Assembly (NCBI RefSeq): GCF_037104765.1 | Contig: NZ_JBAWSY010000003.1 | Coordinates: 307,907-371,906, forward strand | DNA from: Psychrobacillus mangrovi | Lineage (GTDB): Bacteria > Bacillota > Bacilli > Bacillales_A > Planococcaceae | Direction: 5' to 3' | DNA length: 64,000 nucleotides | In this document: one piece after another, positions 1 to 7,483 of the stretch | How the letters are laid out: the number at the start of each line of letters is the position of its first letter | How positions within the stretch are numbered: position 1 is the first letter of the stretch | Program-made: the position numbers and the translations under genes | The notes under the pieces: generated by a model | The model's database searches: none | What the model was told of the DNA's origin: nothing | Seen by the model: the letters and a program-made list of their open reading frames with translations, nothing else

Positions 1-45
1 TTTCTTCCAGTAGGAGATGGAATGCTAGTAAGTATTAAGAGGTGA
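1..45 (+). CDS. trmR: TrmR (YrrM) tRNA 5-hydroxyuridine methyltransferase, C-terminal 14 codons
   Basis: Only the last 14 codons and the TGA are in the window; they read FLPVGDGMLVSIKR, the usual C-terminal strand of YrrM-type SAM-dependent O-methyltransferases. The family methylates 5-hydroxyuridine at tRNA position 34. The gene ends four bases before trhP1, whose product with TrhP2 makes the hydroxyl group that TrmR methylates, so the operon context supports the call. The gene is cut by the window edge, not broken. Confidence 0.75.
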   Translation, partial: FLPVGDGMLVSIKR

Positions 46-49
46 AATT

Positions 50-979
50 ATGAGCAAGACAGAACTATTAGTAACTCCAACAAGTATCGAACATATGGAA
101 CATCTTATTGTAGCGGGAGCGGATGCATTTTTAGTTGGTGAGCAATTATTTGGTCTGCGTTTAGCAGGAGAATTCAGTATAGAGAGTATTGAAGTTGCAA
201 CTAAATTGGCAAAAGTGCATAATAAAAAAATATATGTTGCGATGAATGGACTTTTTCATAATGATAAAGTGGACTTACTTGGACCTTACATGCAAAAATT
301 ACAACATATTGGTGTAGATGCAATTGTTTTCGGTGATCCCGCAGTTATTATTGCTAGAAGAGAAGCAGGTGTAACTATTCCACTGCATTGGAATACAGAA
401 CAAACGGCAACTAATTATTTCACAGCAAATTATTGGGGTAAACGAGGAGCTACAAGAGCAGTGCTAGCTAGAGAACTTAGCATCGATGAAGTTATTGAAA
501 TTAAAGATAATGCTGATGTTCAGGTTGAAGTACAAGTACATGGTATGACCTGTATTTTCCAATCCAAACGCCCATTGCTTGGCAATTATTTCTTGTTTCA
601 AGAGAAAGCAATGGAAATTGAAAATCGCTCGAAGAACAAAAACATGTTTTTACATGACAAGGAACGTTCGAACAAGTATCCAATTTTTGAAGATCAAAAT
701 GGAACCCATATTTTCAGTCCAAACGATATGTGTATGATTGATGAATTAGAAGAGTTTTTGGATGCTGAAATCGATAGTTTGAAAATTGAAGGCATATTAC
801 AGGATCCATCTTATATTACAGCTGTTACGAGTTTCTACCGTCAAGCAATTGATGCTTACTATGATTCAAAATCTACCTACAAGGATATTAAAAAAATTCT
901 TTTTAACAATATTAAGGAAATACAACCTCCACTAAGACCATTAGATACTGGATTTTTCTTTAAAGAAACAGTTTACTAA
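50..979 (+). CDS. trhP1: TrhP1/YrrN, U32-family tRNA uridine hydroxylation protein
   Basis: A 309-aa member of the family still often named peptidase U32. In B. subtilis YrrN and YrrO act together to make 5-hydroxyuridine at the tRNA wobble position (prephenate-dependent route). The N-terminal TIM-barrel-like part contains GADAFLVGEQLFGLR, and the C-terminal part has the family motif SLKIEG (about residues 243-248). Unlike the next gene it lacks the cysteine cluster, as expected for the shorter partner, so it probably needs TrhP2 for iron-sulfur chemistry. The ATG follows a GAGGTGA ribosome-binding site that overlaps the trmR stop. Gene order trmR-trhP1-trhP2 is that of B. subtilis. Confidence 0.88.
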   Translation: MSKTELLVTPTSIEHMEHLIVAGADAFLVGEQLFGLRLAGEFSIESIEVATKLAKVHNKKIYVAMNGLFHNDKVDLLGPYMQKLQHIGVDAIVFGDPAVIIARREAGVTIPLHWNTEQTATNYFTANYWGKRGATRAVLARELSIDEVIEIKDNADVQVEVQVHGMTCIFQSKRPLLGNYFLFQEKAMEIENRSKNKNMFLHDKERSNKYPIFEDQNGTHIFSPNDMCMIDELEEFLDAEIDSLKIEGILQDPSYITAVTSFYRQAIDAYYDSKSTYKDIKKILFNNIKEIQPPLRPLDTGFFFKETVY

Positions 980-996
980 GAAAGGGAAGGTTTCGA

Positions 997-2271
997 ATGA
1001 CTATTACGAAAACAGATAAAATTAGTGAACTAATAGACGGTAAACGGGTAATTATAAAAAAACCTGAATTATTAGCTCCTGCTGGTAGCTTAGAAAAATT
1101 GAAAATAGCTGTTCATTATGGTGCAGATGCTGTATTCATAGGTGGGCAAGAGTTTGGTCTTCGTTCAAATGCTGGGAACTTTTCTATTGAAGAAATGCGG
1201 GAAGGTGTGGAATTTGCCAATCATTATGGTGCTAAAGTTTATGTGACAACAAATATTTTTGCTCATAATGAGAACATGGACGGTCTAGAAGAATACTTAC
1301 AAGCAGTTGAAGCGACAGGTGTTACTGGAATTATAGTGGCAGATCCACTTATTATTGAAACTTGTCGGAATATCGCTCCGAAATTAGAGCTACATTTAAG
1401 TACACAACAATCTTTATCTAACTGGAAATCTGTCCAATATTGGAAAGAAGAAGGCTTAAATCGTGTAGTTCTTGCCCGTGAGACAAGTGGTGATGAAATT
1501 CAGTTAATGAAAGAAAAGGTAGATATTGAGATTGAAACATTTATTCACGGAGCCATGTGTATTGCTTATAGCGGAAGATGTACCCTTTCTAATCATATGA
1601 CTGCACGAGATTCAAATCGTGGGGGGTGTTGCCAATCCTGTCGTTGGGACTATGATTTATATGAGCAAGAGAATGGTGAAGAATTGGCTTTATTTGAAGA
1701 AAATGACGTTCCTTTTGCGATGAGCCCAAAGGATTTAAAGCTTGTTGAATCTATTCCTAGAATGATTGAAATGGGTATTGATTCATTAAAAATTGAAGGA
1801 CGCATGAAATCGATACATTATATAGCAACAGTCGTTAGTGTTTATAGAAAAGTGATTGATGCATATTGTGTTGACCCCGAAAATTTTCAAATGAAGCAAG
1901 AATGGTTAGAAGAACTTGAAAAATGTGCTAATCGGGAAACAGATACTGCATTCTTTGAAGGTGAGCCTAGTTTTGAGCAACAGATGTATGGGGTACATGA
2001 CAAAAAATTAGGATATGATTTTGTAGGACTAGTTTTAGATTATAACGATGTAACGCAAATGGTAACATTGCAGCAGCGTAATTATTTCAAGTCTGGCGAT
2101 GAAGTTGAGTTTTTCGGACCAGAAATAGAAAATGTTCGTTTAGTTATAGGTGAAATAAAAAATAGTAAAGGACAAGTATTGGATGTTGCAAGACATCCAT
2201 TAGAAGTTGTTCATTTTACATGTCCTGTAAAGTTATATCCAAATAATATGATGAGAAAAGGGATGAAATAA
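997..2271 (+). CDS. trhP2: TrhP2/YrrO, U32-family tRNA uridine hydroxylase with Fe-S cysteines
   Basis: A 424-aa U32-family protein, the larger partner of TrhP1 in 5-hydroxyuridine formation at tRNA U34. The catalytic half starts at KKPELLAPAG (residues 21-30). The cysteines C188, C195, C211/C212 and C215 form the U32 signature now thought to bind an iron-sulfur cluster; HGAMCIAYSGRC is the core. The IDSLKIEGRMKS motif follows, and a C-terminal beta domain (about residues 335-424) closes the protein. The stop codon overlaps the udk start by one base (TAATG), so translation of udk is probably coupled. Confidence 0.9.
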   Translation: MTITKTDKISELIDGKRVIIKKPELLAPAGSLEKLKIAVHYGADAVFIGGQEFGLRSNAGNFSIEEMREGVEFANHYGAKVYVTTNIFAHNENMDGLEEYLQAVEATGVTGIIVADPLIIETCRNIAPKLELHLSTQQSLSNWKSVQYWKEEGLNRVVLARETSGDEIQLMKEKVDIEIETFIHGAMCIAYSGRCTLSNHMTARDSNRGGCCQSCRWDYDLYEQENGEELALFEENDVPFAMSPKDLKLVESIPRMIEMGIDSLKIEGRMKSIHYIATVVSVYRKVIDAYCVDPENFQMKQEWLEELEKCANRETDTAFFEGEPSFEQQMYGVHDKKLGYDFVGLVLDYNDVTQMVTLQQRNYFKSGDEVEFFGPEIENVRLVIGEIKNSKGQVLDVARHPLEVVHFTCPVKLYPNNMMRKGMK

Positions 2272-2909
2272 TGTCTAATAGAACCCCTCTTATTATTGGG
2301 ATAGCTGGTGGATCAGGTTCTGGTAAAACAAGTGTGACAAACGCAATTAGTGAAGTATTTAAAGATCATTCAGTAGTTGTAATTGAGCAAGATTATTATT
2401 ATAAAGATCAAAGCCATTTAAAGTTTGAAGAGCGATTAAATACAAATTATGATCATCCTTTGGCATTTGATAATGATTTACTTATTGAACATGTGCATAA
2501 ATTGTTGAATAATAAAGCAATAGAAAAGCCAGTGTATGATTATGCACAACATACTCGTTCTACAAAAACAATTACAATTGAACCGAAGGATGTAATAATA
2601 TTAGAAGGAATTTTAGTATTAGAAGATGAGCGACTTCGCGATTTAATGGATATAAAATTGTTTGTAGATACTGATTCAGATTTACGTATAATCCGTCGAA
2701 TATTAAGGGATATAAATGAAAGAGGACGTACAGTTGATTCTGTAGTGGAACAATATATTAATGTTGTCCGTCCTATGCATAATCAGTTTATTGAACCAAC
2801 AAAACGATATGCGGATGTAATTATTCCAGAAGGCGGGCAAAATGAAGTTGCAATTGATTTAATGGTTACAAAAATAAAAACTATTCTTGAAACAGATGTT
2901 ATTGTATAA
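2271..2909 (+). CDS. udk: Uridine kinase (uridine/cytidine monophosphokinase)
   Basis: Phosphorylates uridine and cytidine with GTP or ATP in pyrimidine salvage, in the cytoplasm. The Walker A loop GGSGSGKT is at residues 13-20, followed by the EQDYYYKDQSH substrate segment and the DHPLAFD motif typical of uridine kinases. At 212 aa it has the normal family length. It begins on the last base of trhP2, as in the B. subtilis yrrO-udk-greA order. The start is a clear ATG; the ribosome-binding site AAAAGGGATGA lies inside trhP2. Confidence 0.96.
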   Translation: MSNRTPLIIGIAGGSGSGKTSVTNAISEVFKDHSVVVIEQDYYYKDQSHLKFEERLNTNYDHPLAFDNDLLIEHVHKLLNNKAIEKPVYDYAQHTRSTKTITIEPKDVIILEGILVLEDERLRDLMDIKLFVDTDSDLRIIRRILRDINERGRTVDSVVEQYINVVRPMHNQFIEPTKRYADVIIPEGGQNEVAIDLMVTKIKTILETDVIV

Positions 2910-3021
2910 TATGATGATTATTGATTGACAATTATTTCATGAAATTCATATCATTATAAATTTCTACATATGAATGGTACATGAACATGTTTTAAGTGTG
3001 TATTTAAAGGAGTGTATGGGA

Positions 3022-3495
3022 GTGTCAACAGAGAAACAATATCCAATGACCGTTGCTGGTAAAAAGAAATTAGAAGATGAACTAGAACAATTAAAAACGG
3101 TTAAACGTAAAGAAGTAGTAGAGCGTATCAAAATTGCCAGAAGTTTTGGTGATTTATCTGAGAACTCTGAGTATGATTCTGCAAAAGAAGATCAAGCATT
3201 TGTTGAAGGAAGAATTTCAACAATCGAATCAATGATTAGAAATGCAGTAATTATTGAAGAAGAACAAAATAATGACGTTGTATCGCTAGGGAAAACAGTA
3301 ACATTTATGGAAATTCCTGATGGCGATGAGGAAACTTATACAATCGTAGGTTCAGCTGAAGCAGATCCTTTAGAAGGACTTATTTCAAATGATTCTCCAA
3401 TTGCAAAAGGATTACTTGGTAAATCAACTGGAGATAAAGTTAAAATTGTAACTCCAGGTGGAGAAATGGACGTAGAAATTATTTCAATTTCTTAA
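3022..3495 (+). CDS. greA: Transcription elongation factor GreA
   Basis: Rescues backtracked RNA polymerase by stimulating cleavage of the nascent RNA 3' end. The N-terminal coiled coil carries the acidic tip motif GDLSENSEYDSAKEDQ, which enters the polymerase secondary channel; the C-terminal half is the FKBP-like domain (SLGKTVTF, NDSPIAKGLLGK). I take the GTG nine bases after AAAGGAG as the start; it gives 157 aa beginning STEKQYPMT, the same length as B. subtilis GreA. An ATG at 3016 is too close to the ribosome-binding site, and the longer frame from 2974 has no support. Confidence 0.93.
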   Translation: MSTEKQYPMTVAGKKKLEDELEQLKTVKRKEVVERIKIARSFGDLSENSEYDSAKEDQAFVEGRISTIESMIRNAVIIEEEQNNDVVSLGKTVTFMEIPDGDEETYTIVGSAEADPLEGLISNDSPIAKGLLGKSTGDKVKIVTPGGEMDVEIISIS

Positions 3496-3568
3496 AACGA
3501 AATAATTTATTCGATCTTAAATAGGTTATAAAACGCTTTCATTTTGTTTAGATTAAAAGCAATAATTG

Positions 3569-3599
3569 AGGGGTAAACATACTTGTTTACCCCTTATTT
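3569..3599 (+). terminator. Rho-independent terminator after greA
   Basis: A perfect 11-bp stem, AGGGGTAAACA with TGTTTACCCCT and a four-base loop, followed by TATTTAATTT. It closes the trmR-trhP-udk-greA transcription unit. Confidence 0.85.
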
Positions 3600-3669
3600 A
3601 ATTTAATCGAAACTAAATGAGTTTTTTAGCGTCTAATACAACTATAATGATTTATAGAGGTGAGATAGG

Positions 3670-4359
3670 ATGTTAGAGAATAATAGAAGAGCGAACTCTA
3701 GATTAAATAGAAAGAAAAAAGCAAATAGAATCTTAAATATTTTAATTGGTATCGTCTTACTTTTGATCATTGTAGTCGTTGTAAATATTATTACAAGTGA
3801 TGAAACAGAAACCACAAAGGAAGAAAAAAATACTGCAGTATCAGAAGAAACTATTAAAGAAGAAGACGAGACTGATTTAACGGAAACAGCCGAAATTGAA
3901 GAAGAAAGTGACTTGAGCAGTACTGAAGAAAACGTGGAATCAGAAGATAAATCCGAATCCAATGAAGAAACAACAGAAGGAAATGAAGAAACGAAATCAG
4001 AAGAGAATACAGAGGTTATTACTGAGTCTTCTAATGATCCGAACGTGGAAAATGTAATTATTGATCCAACCTGGGCACCAATTGGTACTTCACAATCGGG
4101 TGAACACACGTCTAGCTATGATAAAAAATCTGTTGACTGGGCTGAGAAAGTTCAAGCTTTAGCATATGGAGCAGGTTTAGACCCCTCCAATATGTTTGTA
4201 AAGTTTTTAGGAAATGGTGGTAGTCCTCAGAAATCCATCGGTACCGTAACTTCAAAAGATGGCAATGAGATCTATCGGATTTATTTGGAATGGATAGATG
4301 GGGAAGGCTGGAAACCAACTAAAAAAGAAATTCTTAAATCACTAGAAAACGCCTCTTAA
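3670..4359 (+). CDS. yrrS: YrrS family membrane-anchored protein (DUF1510)
   Basis: A 229-aa protein with a short basic N-terminus, one membrane segment (about residues 21-42), a long Glu/Thr/Ser-rich linker (about 44-125) and a folded C-terminal domain starting near DPTWAPIGTSQSGEH that matches the YrrS/DUF1510 family. It is probably a single-pass protein with the C-terminal domain outside the cytoplasm. The molecular role is unknown. In B. subtilis yrrS is paired with the penicillin-binding-protein gene pbpI; that partner is absent here. The ATG follows GAGGTGAGATAGG. A long minus-strand frame across the acidic linker is a composition artefact. Confidence 0.85.
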   Translation: MLENNRRANSRLNRKKKANRILNILIGIVLLLIIVVVVNIITSDETETTKEEKNTAVSEETIKEEDETDLTETAEIEEESDLSSTEENVESEDKSESNEETTEGNEETKSEENTEVITESSNDPNVENVIIDPTWAPIGTSQSGEHTSSYDKKSVDWAEKVQALAYGAGLDPSNMFVKFLGNGGSPQKSIGTVTSKDGNEIYRIYLEWIDGEGWKPTKKEILKSLENAS

Positions 4360-4394
4360 GAGGTGGTGAGACTGTAGAAGCTACTTAAAATATA

Positions 4395-4443
4395 AATAAG
4401 GCACTTTCTGTTCAATTTTGAACAGTGAGCGCCTTATTTTTTT
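4395..4443 (+). terminator. Rho-independent terminator after yrrS
   Basis: Long hairpin with outer stem AATAAGGC/GCCTTATT and inner stem CTGTTCA/TGAACAG, followed by a run of eight T. Confidence 0.85.
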
Positions 4444-4514
4444 CTATTTCTACATCGCCTTTCAGGAGGCATGATCTGAAGAGTCCGGGTAGAGCTTAGG
4501 GGAGGAAAGCAGCT

Positions 4515-4599
4515 GAAGCCATGCCGGCGGAAAGGGTCTGCCTGGAACGGAAATCAGCGAAGCCCAGACCAAAGCGAGTATGCGAACGAAATGTCGTTC
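4515..4599 (+). repeat. Intergenic repeat, family R3, copy 1
   Basis: About 85 bp, GC-rich against its surroundings. It shares with 54151-54236 the blocks GAAGCCAT-CCGGCGGAAAG, GTCTGCCTGGAACG, AAATCA and ACGAAATGT-GTTC, with scattered substitutions. It resembles intergenic repeats I know from other Bacillales genomes, but no family name is claimed. No gene is visible in it. Confidence 0.75.
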
Positions 4600-4685
4600 T
4601 TAACAGACTTAAAACGCCACTTGACGTAAGAGGCGTCTTTGTCTTATTTTTAAGTGAGTGCTTTTTTAGAGAGGTGGAAAATATA

Positions 4686-5378
4686 ATGAAGATAGCAATT
4701 ATAGGTGCAATGGAACAAGAAGTAGAATTATTAAGAAATGAAATTAAAAATGCTCAAACGGAAATTATTGCAAATAGTGAGTTTACGGTTGGCACGTATA
4801 AAGAAAGAGAAGTAATATTACTGAAAAGTGGAATTGGGAAAGTAAATGCAGCAATGACAACGACAATTTTATTAAATCAATTTAAACCAGATTATGTGAT
4901 TAATACTGGTTCTGCGGGAGGATATGATCCCAATTTAGAAGTTGGAGCTATTGTTATTTCAGATGAAGTTCGTCACCATGATGTAGATGTGACAGCATTT
5001 GGTTATGAAATGGGTCAGGTTCCACAGCTACCGCCGGCATTTAAAGCTGATACACATTTGATGGAGTTGGCGGAAGAAGCAGTAAAAGAGATTGGTGAAC
5101 ATCAAGCAGCAACTGGATTAATAGCAACTGGAGATATTTTTATGCACAATCCTGAAAAGGTAGAGGTGGTACGTAAGAATTTCCCTCAAATGAAAGCTTG
5201 CGAGATGGAAGCTGCAGCTGTTGCTCAAGTATGTCACCAATTCAATGTACCATTTGTGGTAATTCGTGCTTTATCAGATATTGCTGGTAAAGAGTCTTCA
5301 ATGAGTTTCGATGAGTTTTTGCCCGTGGCAGCAAAACATTCAACAGAAATCGTATTGCATGTTATTGAAAAACTATAA
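4686..5378 (+). CDS. mtnN: 5'-methylthioadenosine/S-adenosylhomocysteine nucleosidase
   Basis: Cleaves the glycosidic bond of methylthioadenosine and S-adenosylhomocysteine, recycling adenine in the SAM and methionine-salvage cycle. The protein (230 aa, normal length) has catalytic Glu12 in GAMEQEVELL, the MEAAAVAQV motif that positions the ribose, and the catalytic Asp in IRALSDIAG. The ATG is set by GAGAGGTGG eight to ten bases upstream; a frame open to 4521 runs back into a repeat and is rejected. It stands alone between the yrrS terminator and the sporulation genes. Confidence 0.95.
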   Translation: MKIAIIGAMEQEVELLRNEIKNAQTEIIANSEFTVGTYKEREVILLKSGIGKVNAAMTTTILLNQFKPDYVINTGSAGGYDPNLEVGAIVISDEVRHHDVDVTAFGYEMGQVPQLPPAFKADTHLMELAEEAVKEIGEHQAATGLIATGDIFMHNPEKVEVVRKNFPQMKACEMEAAAVAQVCHQFNVPFVVIRALSDIAGKESSMSFDEFLPVAAKHSTEIVLHVIEKL

Positions 5379-5489
5379 AACTTCATGAAATGGTCAACTT
5401 ATTTATAAAAATAGTAGTAATATTTACTTATTCTTATGATATGATGGAAGCATAATAAACGCTTTCATTATGCATTAGGAGGAGATAAT

Positions 5490-5570
5490 ATGATTTTTCT
5501 GATGGCCATGTCAATTTTGATTACTGCAGTTTTAAGTTTTATTATGATTTCGGAGACAAGCGAAGATTAA
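5490..5570 (+). CDS. Small hydrophobic peptide, 26 aa, unknown function
   Basis: A short frame with a strong ribosome-binding site (AGGAGG, seven bases before the ATG). It reads MIFLMAMSILITAVLSFIMI followed by SETSED: one membrane-spanning helix and a short acidic tail. A plausible -10 (TATGAT, about 5440) lies upstream, so it may be transcribed on its own. It converges on sigK, whose stop is four bases away. I do not recognise a family. The ribosome-binding site and clean membrane-peptide pattern make it more than a chance frame, but expression is not shown. Confidence 0.55.
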   Translation: MIFLMAMSILITAVLSFIMISETSED

Positions 5571-5573
5571 TCT

Positions 5574-6317
5574 CTAAGCTCTTTTGGTGTTAGTAGCATC
5601 AAGAGAGTTTTTTTCATGTATATACGATTGATATAGTTTGACTAGTGCGCGTTTTTCTATTCTGGAAACGTAGCTCCTAGAAATTTTTAGTTGCTTTGAA
5701 ATTTCTTTTTGTGTCATAGGAAGATGACCTATTAAACCATAACGACGAACAATTATTTCTAACTCTCTTTTTTCTAAATTACCTAGGTGTTTGTAAAGTC
5801 TATTCAAATCTTCTTGATCAACGAGTTGTTCATCTGTGCTTTTTTCTATTCCTTGTAGTAAATCGGTGATTTCAAGAGAATGTCCGTCTTTATCCATGCC
5901 GATTGGTTCGTGCAAGGAGACATCTTTTTGAACTTTTTTTAATGAGCGTAAATACATAAGAATTTCATTTTCAATGCATCTAGCCGCATAAGTGGCTAGC
6001 TTTGTTTTTTTTGTTGGTGTATAGCTATTTACTGCTTTCATCAACCCAATAGTTCCAATGGAAATATAATCATCTAAAAGCTCATGTTTTGGATGGAATT
6101 TTTTTACAACATGTGCGACTAATCGCATATTCCGTTCTATTAGTTCATCTCTAGCAGTTAGATCTCCTGCTAAAAATCGTTCTATCATTACTTTTTCTTC
6201 TTCAGGTGTAAAAGGTTGATGGAATGCCTGACCTTTAAGGTAACCAAGAACTAGAGGAAGTTCTACGACCATGCTTATAAAAGCAGTGAAAAGACCAGAG
6301 ATAGTGTTCACCTCCAT
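5574..6317 (-). CDS. sigK: RNA polymerase sigma-K factor precursor (pro-sigma-K)
   Basis: The late mother-cell sporulation sigma factor. It shows the hydrophobic pro-region (about residues 6-30, removed by SpoIVFB in B. subtilis), region 2 (NMRLVAHVVKKF, ATYAARCIENEILMYLRSLKK) and region 4 with the helix-turn-helix KEISKQLKISRSYVSRIEKRA. The gene is in one piece, with no skin-type interruption. The start is odd: the first ATG (6317) has GGAGGTGA as its own codons 2-4, which looks like the real ribosome-binding site. Translation may begin downstream, at ATC (6302) or GTG (6311). A strong sigma-E promoter lies just upstream. Confidence 0.93.
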   Translation of the reverse strand: MEVNTISGLFTAFISMVVELPLVLGYLKGQAFHQPFTPEEEKVMIERFLAGDLTARDELIERNMRLVAHVVKKFHPKHELLDDYISIGTIGLMKAVNSYTPTKKTKLATYAARCIENEILMYLRSLKKVQKDVSLHEPIGMDKDGHSLEITDLLQGIEKSTDEQLVDQEDLNRLYKHLGNLEKRELEIIVRRYGLIGHLPMTQKEISKQLKISRSYVSRIEKRALVKLYQSYIHEKNSLDATNTKRA

Positions 6318-6331
6318 CAGTTTATAAGTTC

Positions 6332-6360
6332 AGTATATGTCGAATTAAGCCAAAATATGA
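6332..6360 (-). promoter_or_regulatory. Sigma-E-type promoter of sigK
   Basis: On the minus strand TCATATT, 14 bases, then CATATACT. This matches the known sigma-E pattern (-35 KMATATT, 14-bp spacer, -10 CATACANT) with one -10 substitution, and sigK is a known sigma-E target in B. subtilis. The predicted RNA would start about ten bases before the GGAGGTGA ribosome-binding site, giving a very short leader. Confidence 0.75.
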
Positions 6361-6403
6361 AAAAAAGCGCCATTGCATGTCTTCTTTGCAATAGGCGGCT
6401 TTT
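6361..6403 (-). terminator. Terminator-like hairpin upstream of sigK promoter
   Basis: On the minus strand AAAAGCCGCC-ATTGC pairs with GCAATGGCGCTTTTTTT across an 11-base loop, ending in seven T immediately next to the sigK -35. It would stop minus-strand transcription from the repeat field before it reaches sigK. Confidence 0.55.
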
Positions 6404-6525
6404 GATGTATTTCCATTAATAAATAGGCTTGGTCATGCCTCATTGCTGATGTTAATTTTTTCGCTAATCAAAATTCCATGATAGTGATCCAACGTTATCT
6501 TTTTACTGTCTAAATGGATATTTTA

Positions 6526-6579
6526 GGATGTACGACTAACACGTCGTAATTGCCCGAAGAATGCGACCTCCGCACATCC
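6526..6579 (+). repeat. Repeat module M1, internally deleted copy
   Basis: Keeps the two ends of M1 (GGATGTACG at the left, CCGCACATCC at the right) and a short middle piece containing GAAGAATG, but lacks the rest of the centre found in the full-length copies of about 120 bp. Confidence 0.65.
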
Positions 6580-6640
6580 GTATTTCCTATTTCTATATAT
6601 CAATGATATAAGACTTGAAAAGATACATCACCGACTATAG

Positions 6641-6739
6641 GCATTCGCGCTGGCCGCACGTCCGCATGAGCCGGTGTATACGCAAGCGCATTTCGCTGTC
6701 TCATACGGCACGTCATGCGTCTCGCAAGGCACGAATGCC
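6641..6739 (+). repeat. Repeat module M2, copy 1
   Basis: About 99 bp with terminal inverted repeats: GCATTCGCGC at the left, GCACGAATGC at the right (one substitution). The body contains CTGGCCGCACGTCCGCATGA and CATACGGCACGTCATGCG, also found in the second copy at 7046. Confidence 0.8.
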
Positions 6740-6863
6740 AGTGTATTCTCTTGAAAAGGAAATAAGTAGATTCTATTAAATGAAATGTTAATCAATAAAC
6801 ATAAAAACCGAGATTAGGCTTACTTCTTTCATTAATTGTATCTATTTATCATGGGAAATTTCA

Positions 6864-6984
6864 GGATGTGCGCCTTTCACGCCGCAGGAGCGCGAAGAAT
6901 GAGACCACGTAAAGGATGTGGGAGCGACGAAGGAGCGACTCATCCTGCGGGGGCTCATGCGAAGCGTGCGGCCAGCGCACATCC
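6864..6984 (+). repeat. Repeat module M1, full copy
   Basis: 121 bp bounded by perfect inverted ends GGATGTGCGC and GCGCACATCC. Inside, CCGCAGGA pairs with TCCTGCGG, and AAAGGATGTGGGAGCG carries a GGATG that could pair with the same CATCC, so two exclusive folds are possible. Much richer in GC than its flanks. Confidence 0.85.
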
Positions 6985-7045
6985 GTGTTTCCTATTTCTA
7001 AATAAAAATGATATAAGATTTGAAAAGATAAATCACCGACTATAT

Positions 7046-7143
7046 GCATTCGCGCTGGCCGCACGTCCGCATGAGCCGCTATATGCGCAAGCGCATTTCG
7101 CTGTCTCATACGGCACGTCATGCGGCTAGCAAGGCGCGAATGC
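7046..7143 (+). repeat. Repeat module M2, copy 2
   Basis: 98 bp bounded by perfect inverted ends GCATTCGCGC and GCGCGAATGC. It differs from the copy at 6641 by scattered substitutions only. Confidence 0.85.
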
Positions 7144-7266
7144 CAGTGTATCCTTTTGAAGAAATAAAGTAGTTTCTATTAATGTATTGTTTAATCAATA
7201 ATCCTGACAACAGGATTTAGGATTGCTTCTTTCGATAATTATTTCAGATTCATTGGGATGTTTTCA

Positions 7267-7385
7267 GGATGTGGTGCTTACATGCCGCAGGAGGGCTAAG
7301 AAAGAGACCCCGTAAAGGATGTGGGAGTGACGAAGGAGCGACTCATCCTGCGGAGGCTTATGTGTAGTGCTGCCAGCGCACATCC
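7267..7385 (+). repeat. Repeat module M1, diverged full copy
   Basis: 119 bp, same order of blocks as the copy at 6864 (CCGCAGGA, GTAAAGGATGTGGGAG, CGACTCATCCTGCGG, GCGCACATCC) but with substitutions in the left arm (GGATGTGGTG) that weaken the terminal stem. Confidence 0.8.
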
Positions 7386-7447
7386 GTGTTTCTACTTATT
7401 TATCTGCTAAAATTTATTCTATTTCACTGAAATCTTTAAAACATTGC

Positions 7448-7477
7448 AAAAAAAAAAACGACTGCAAATGCAGGCGT
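7448..7477 (-). terminator. Rho-independent terminator after pssA
   Basis: On the minus strand CGCCTGC pairs with GCAGTCG across a four-base loop (one G-T pair), followed by eleven T. Confidence 0.85.
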
Positions 7478-7483
7478 CTAATC

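Larger units (their letters stand above)
4360..4685. other. Gene-free interval with yrrS terminator and an intergenic repeat
   Basis: Contains the yrrS terminator, a GC-rich repeat copy (4515-4599), and a short imperfect hairpin (about 4614-4636, ACGCC with GGCGT) followed by CTTTGTCTTATTTTT. An open frame that runs from the repeat into mtnN is not a real N-terminal extension: mtnN has its own ribosome-binding site at the end of the interval. Confidence 0.7.
6404..7447. other. Gene-free 1-kb field of structured repeats
   Basis: No gene is visible. The interval holds alternating copies of two GC-rich modules, M1 and M2 (listed separately), in an AT-rich background. The spacer between M1 and M2 is also shared between the two local units (phrases such as AATGATATAAGA, TTGAAAAGATA and ATCACCGACTAT). 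Open frames across 6836-7129 on both strands are by-products of the GC-rich repeats. Confidence 0.8.

Noticed and set aside
3527..3541. cre-like sequences AAAACGCTTTCA after greA and near 5455 before the 26-aa gene
   Set aside because: Only the right half fits the consensus (12 of 14), and the first lies downstream of a gene with no promoter.
3642..4109. 155-aa minus-strand Ser-rich frame opposite yrrS
   Set aside because: It mirrors the Glu-rich linker of YrrS (GAA/GAG read in reverse gives Ser/Phe codons); no ribosome-binding site.
4521..4685. 55-residue N-terminal extension of MtnN
   Set aside because: It crosses an R3 repeat and the mtnN ribosome-binding site; the MKIAIIGAM start fits the family exactly.
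5574..6317. skin-type interruption of sigK
   Set aside because: The gene is one continuous frame with regions 2 and 4 intact.
6836..7129. Open frames on both strands through the first repeat field
   Set aside because: They exist because the GC-rich repeats lack stop codons; the peptide is repeat sequence, there is no ribosome-binding site, and the matching frames in other copies are broken.
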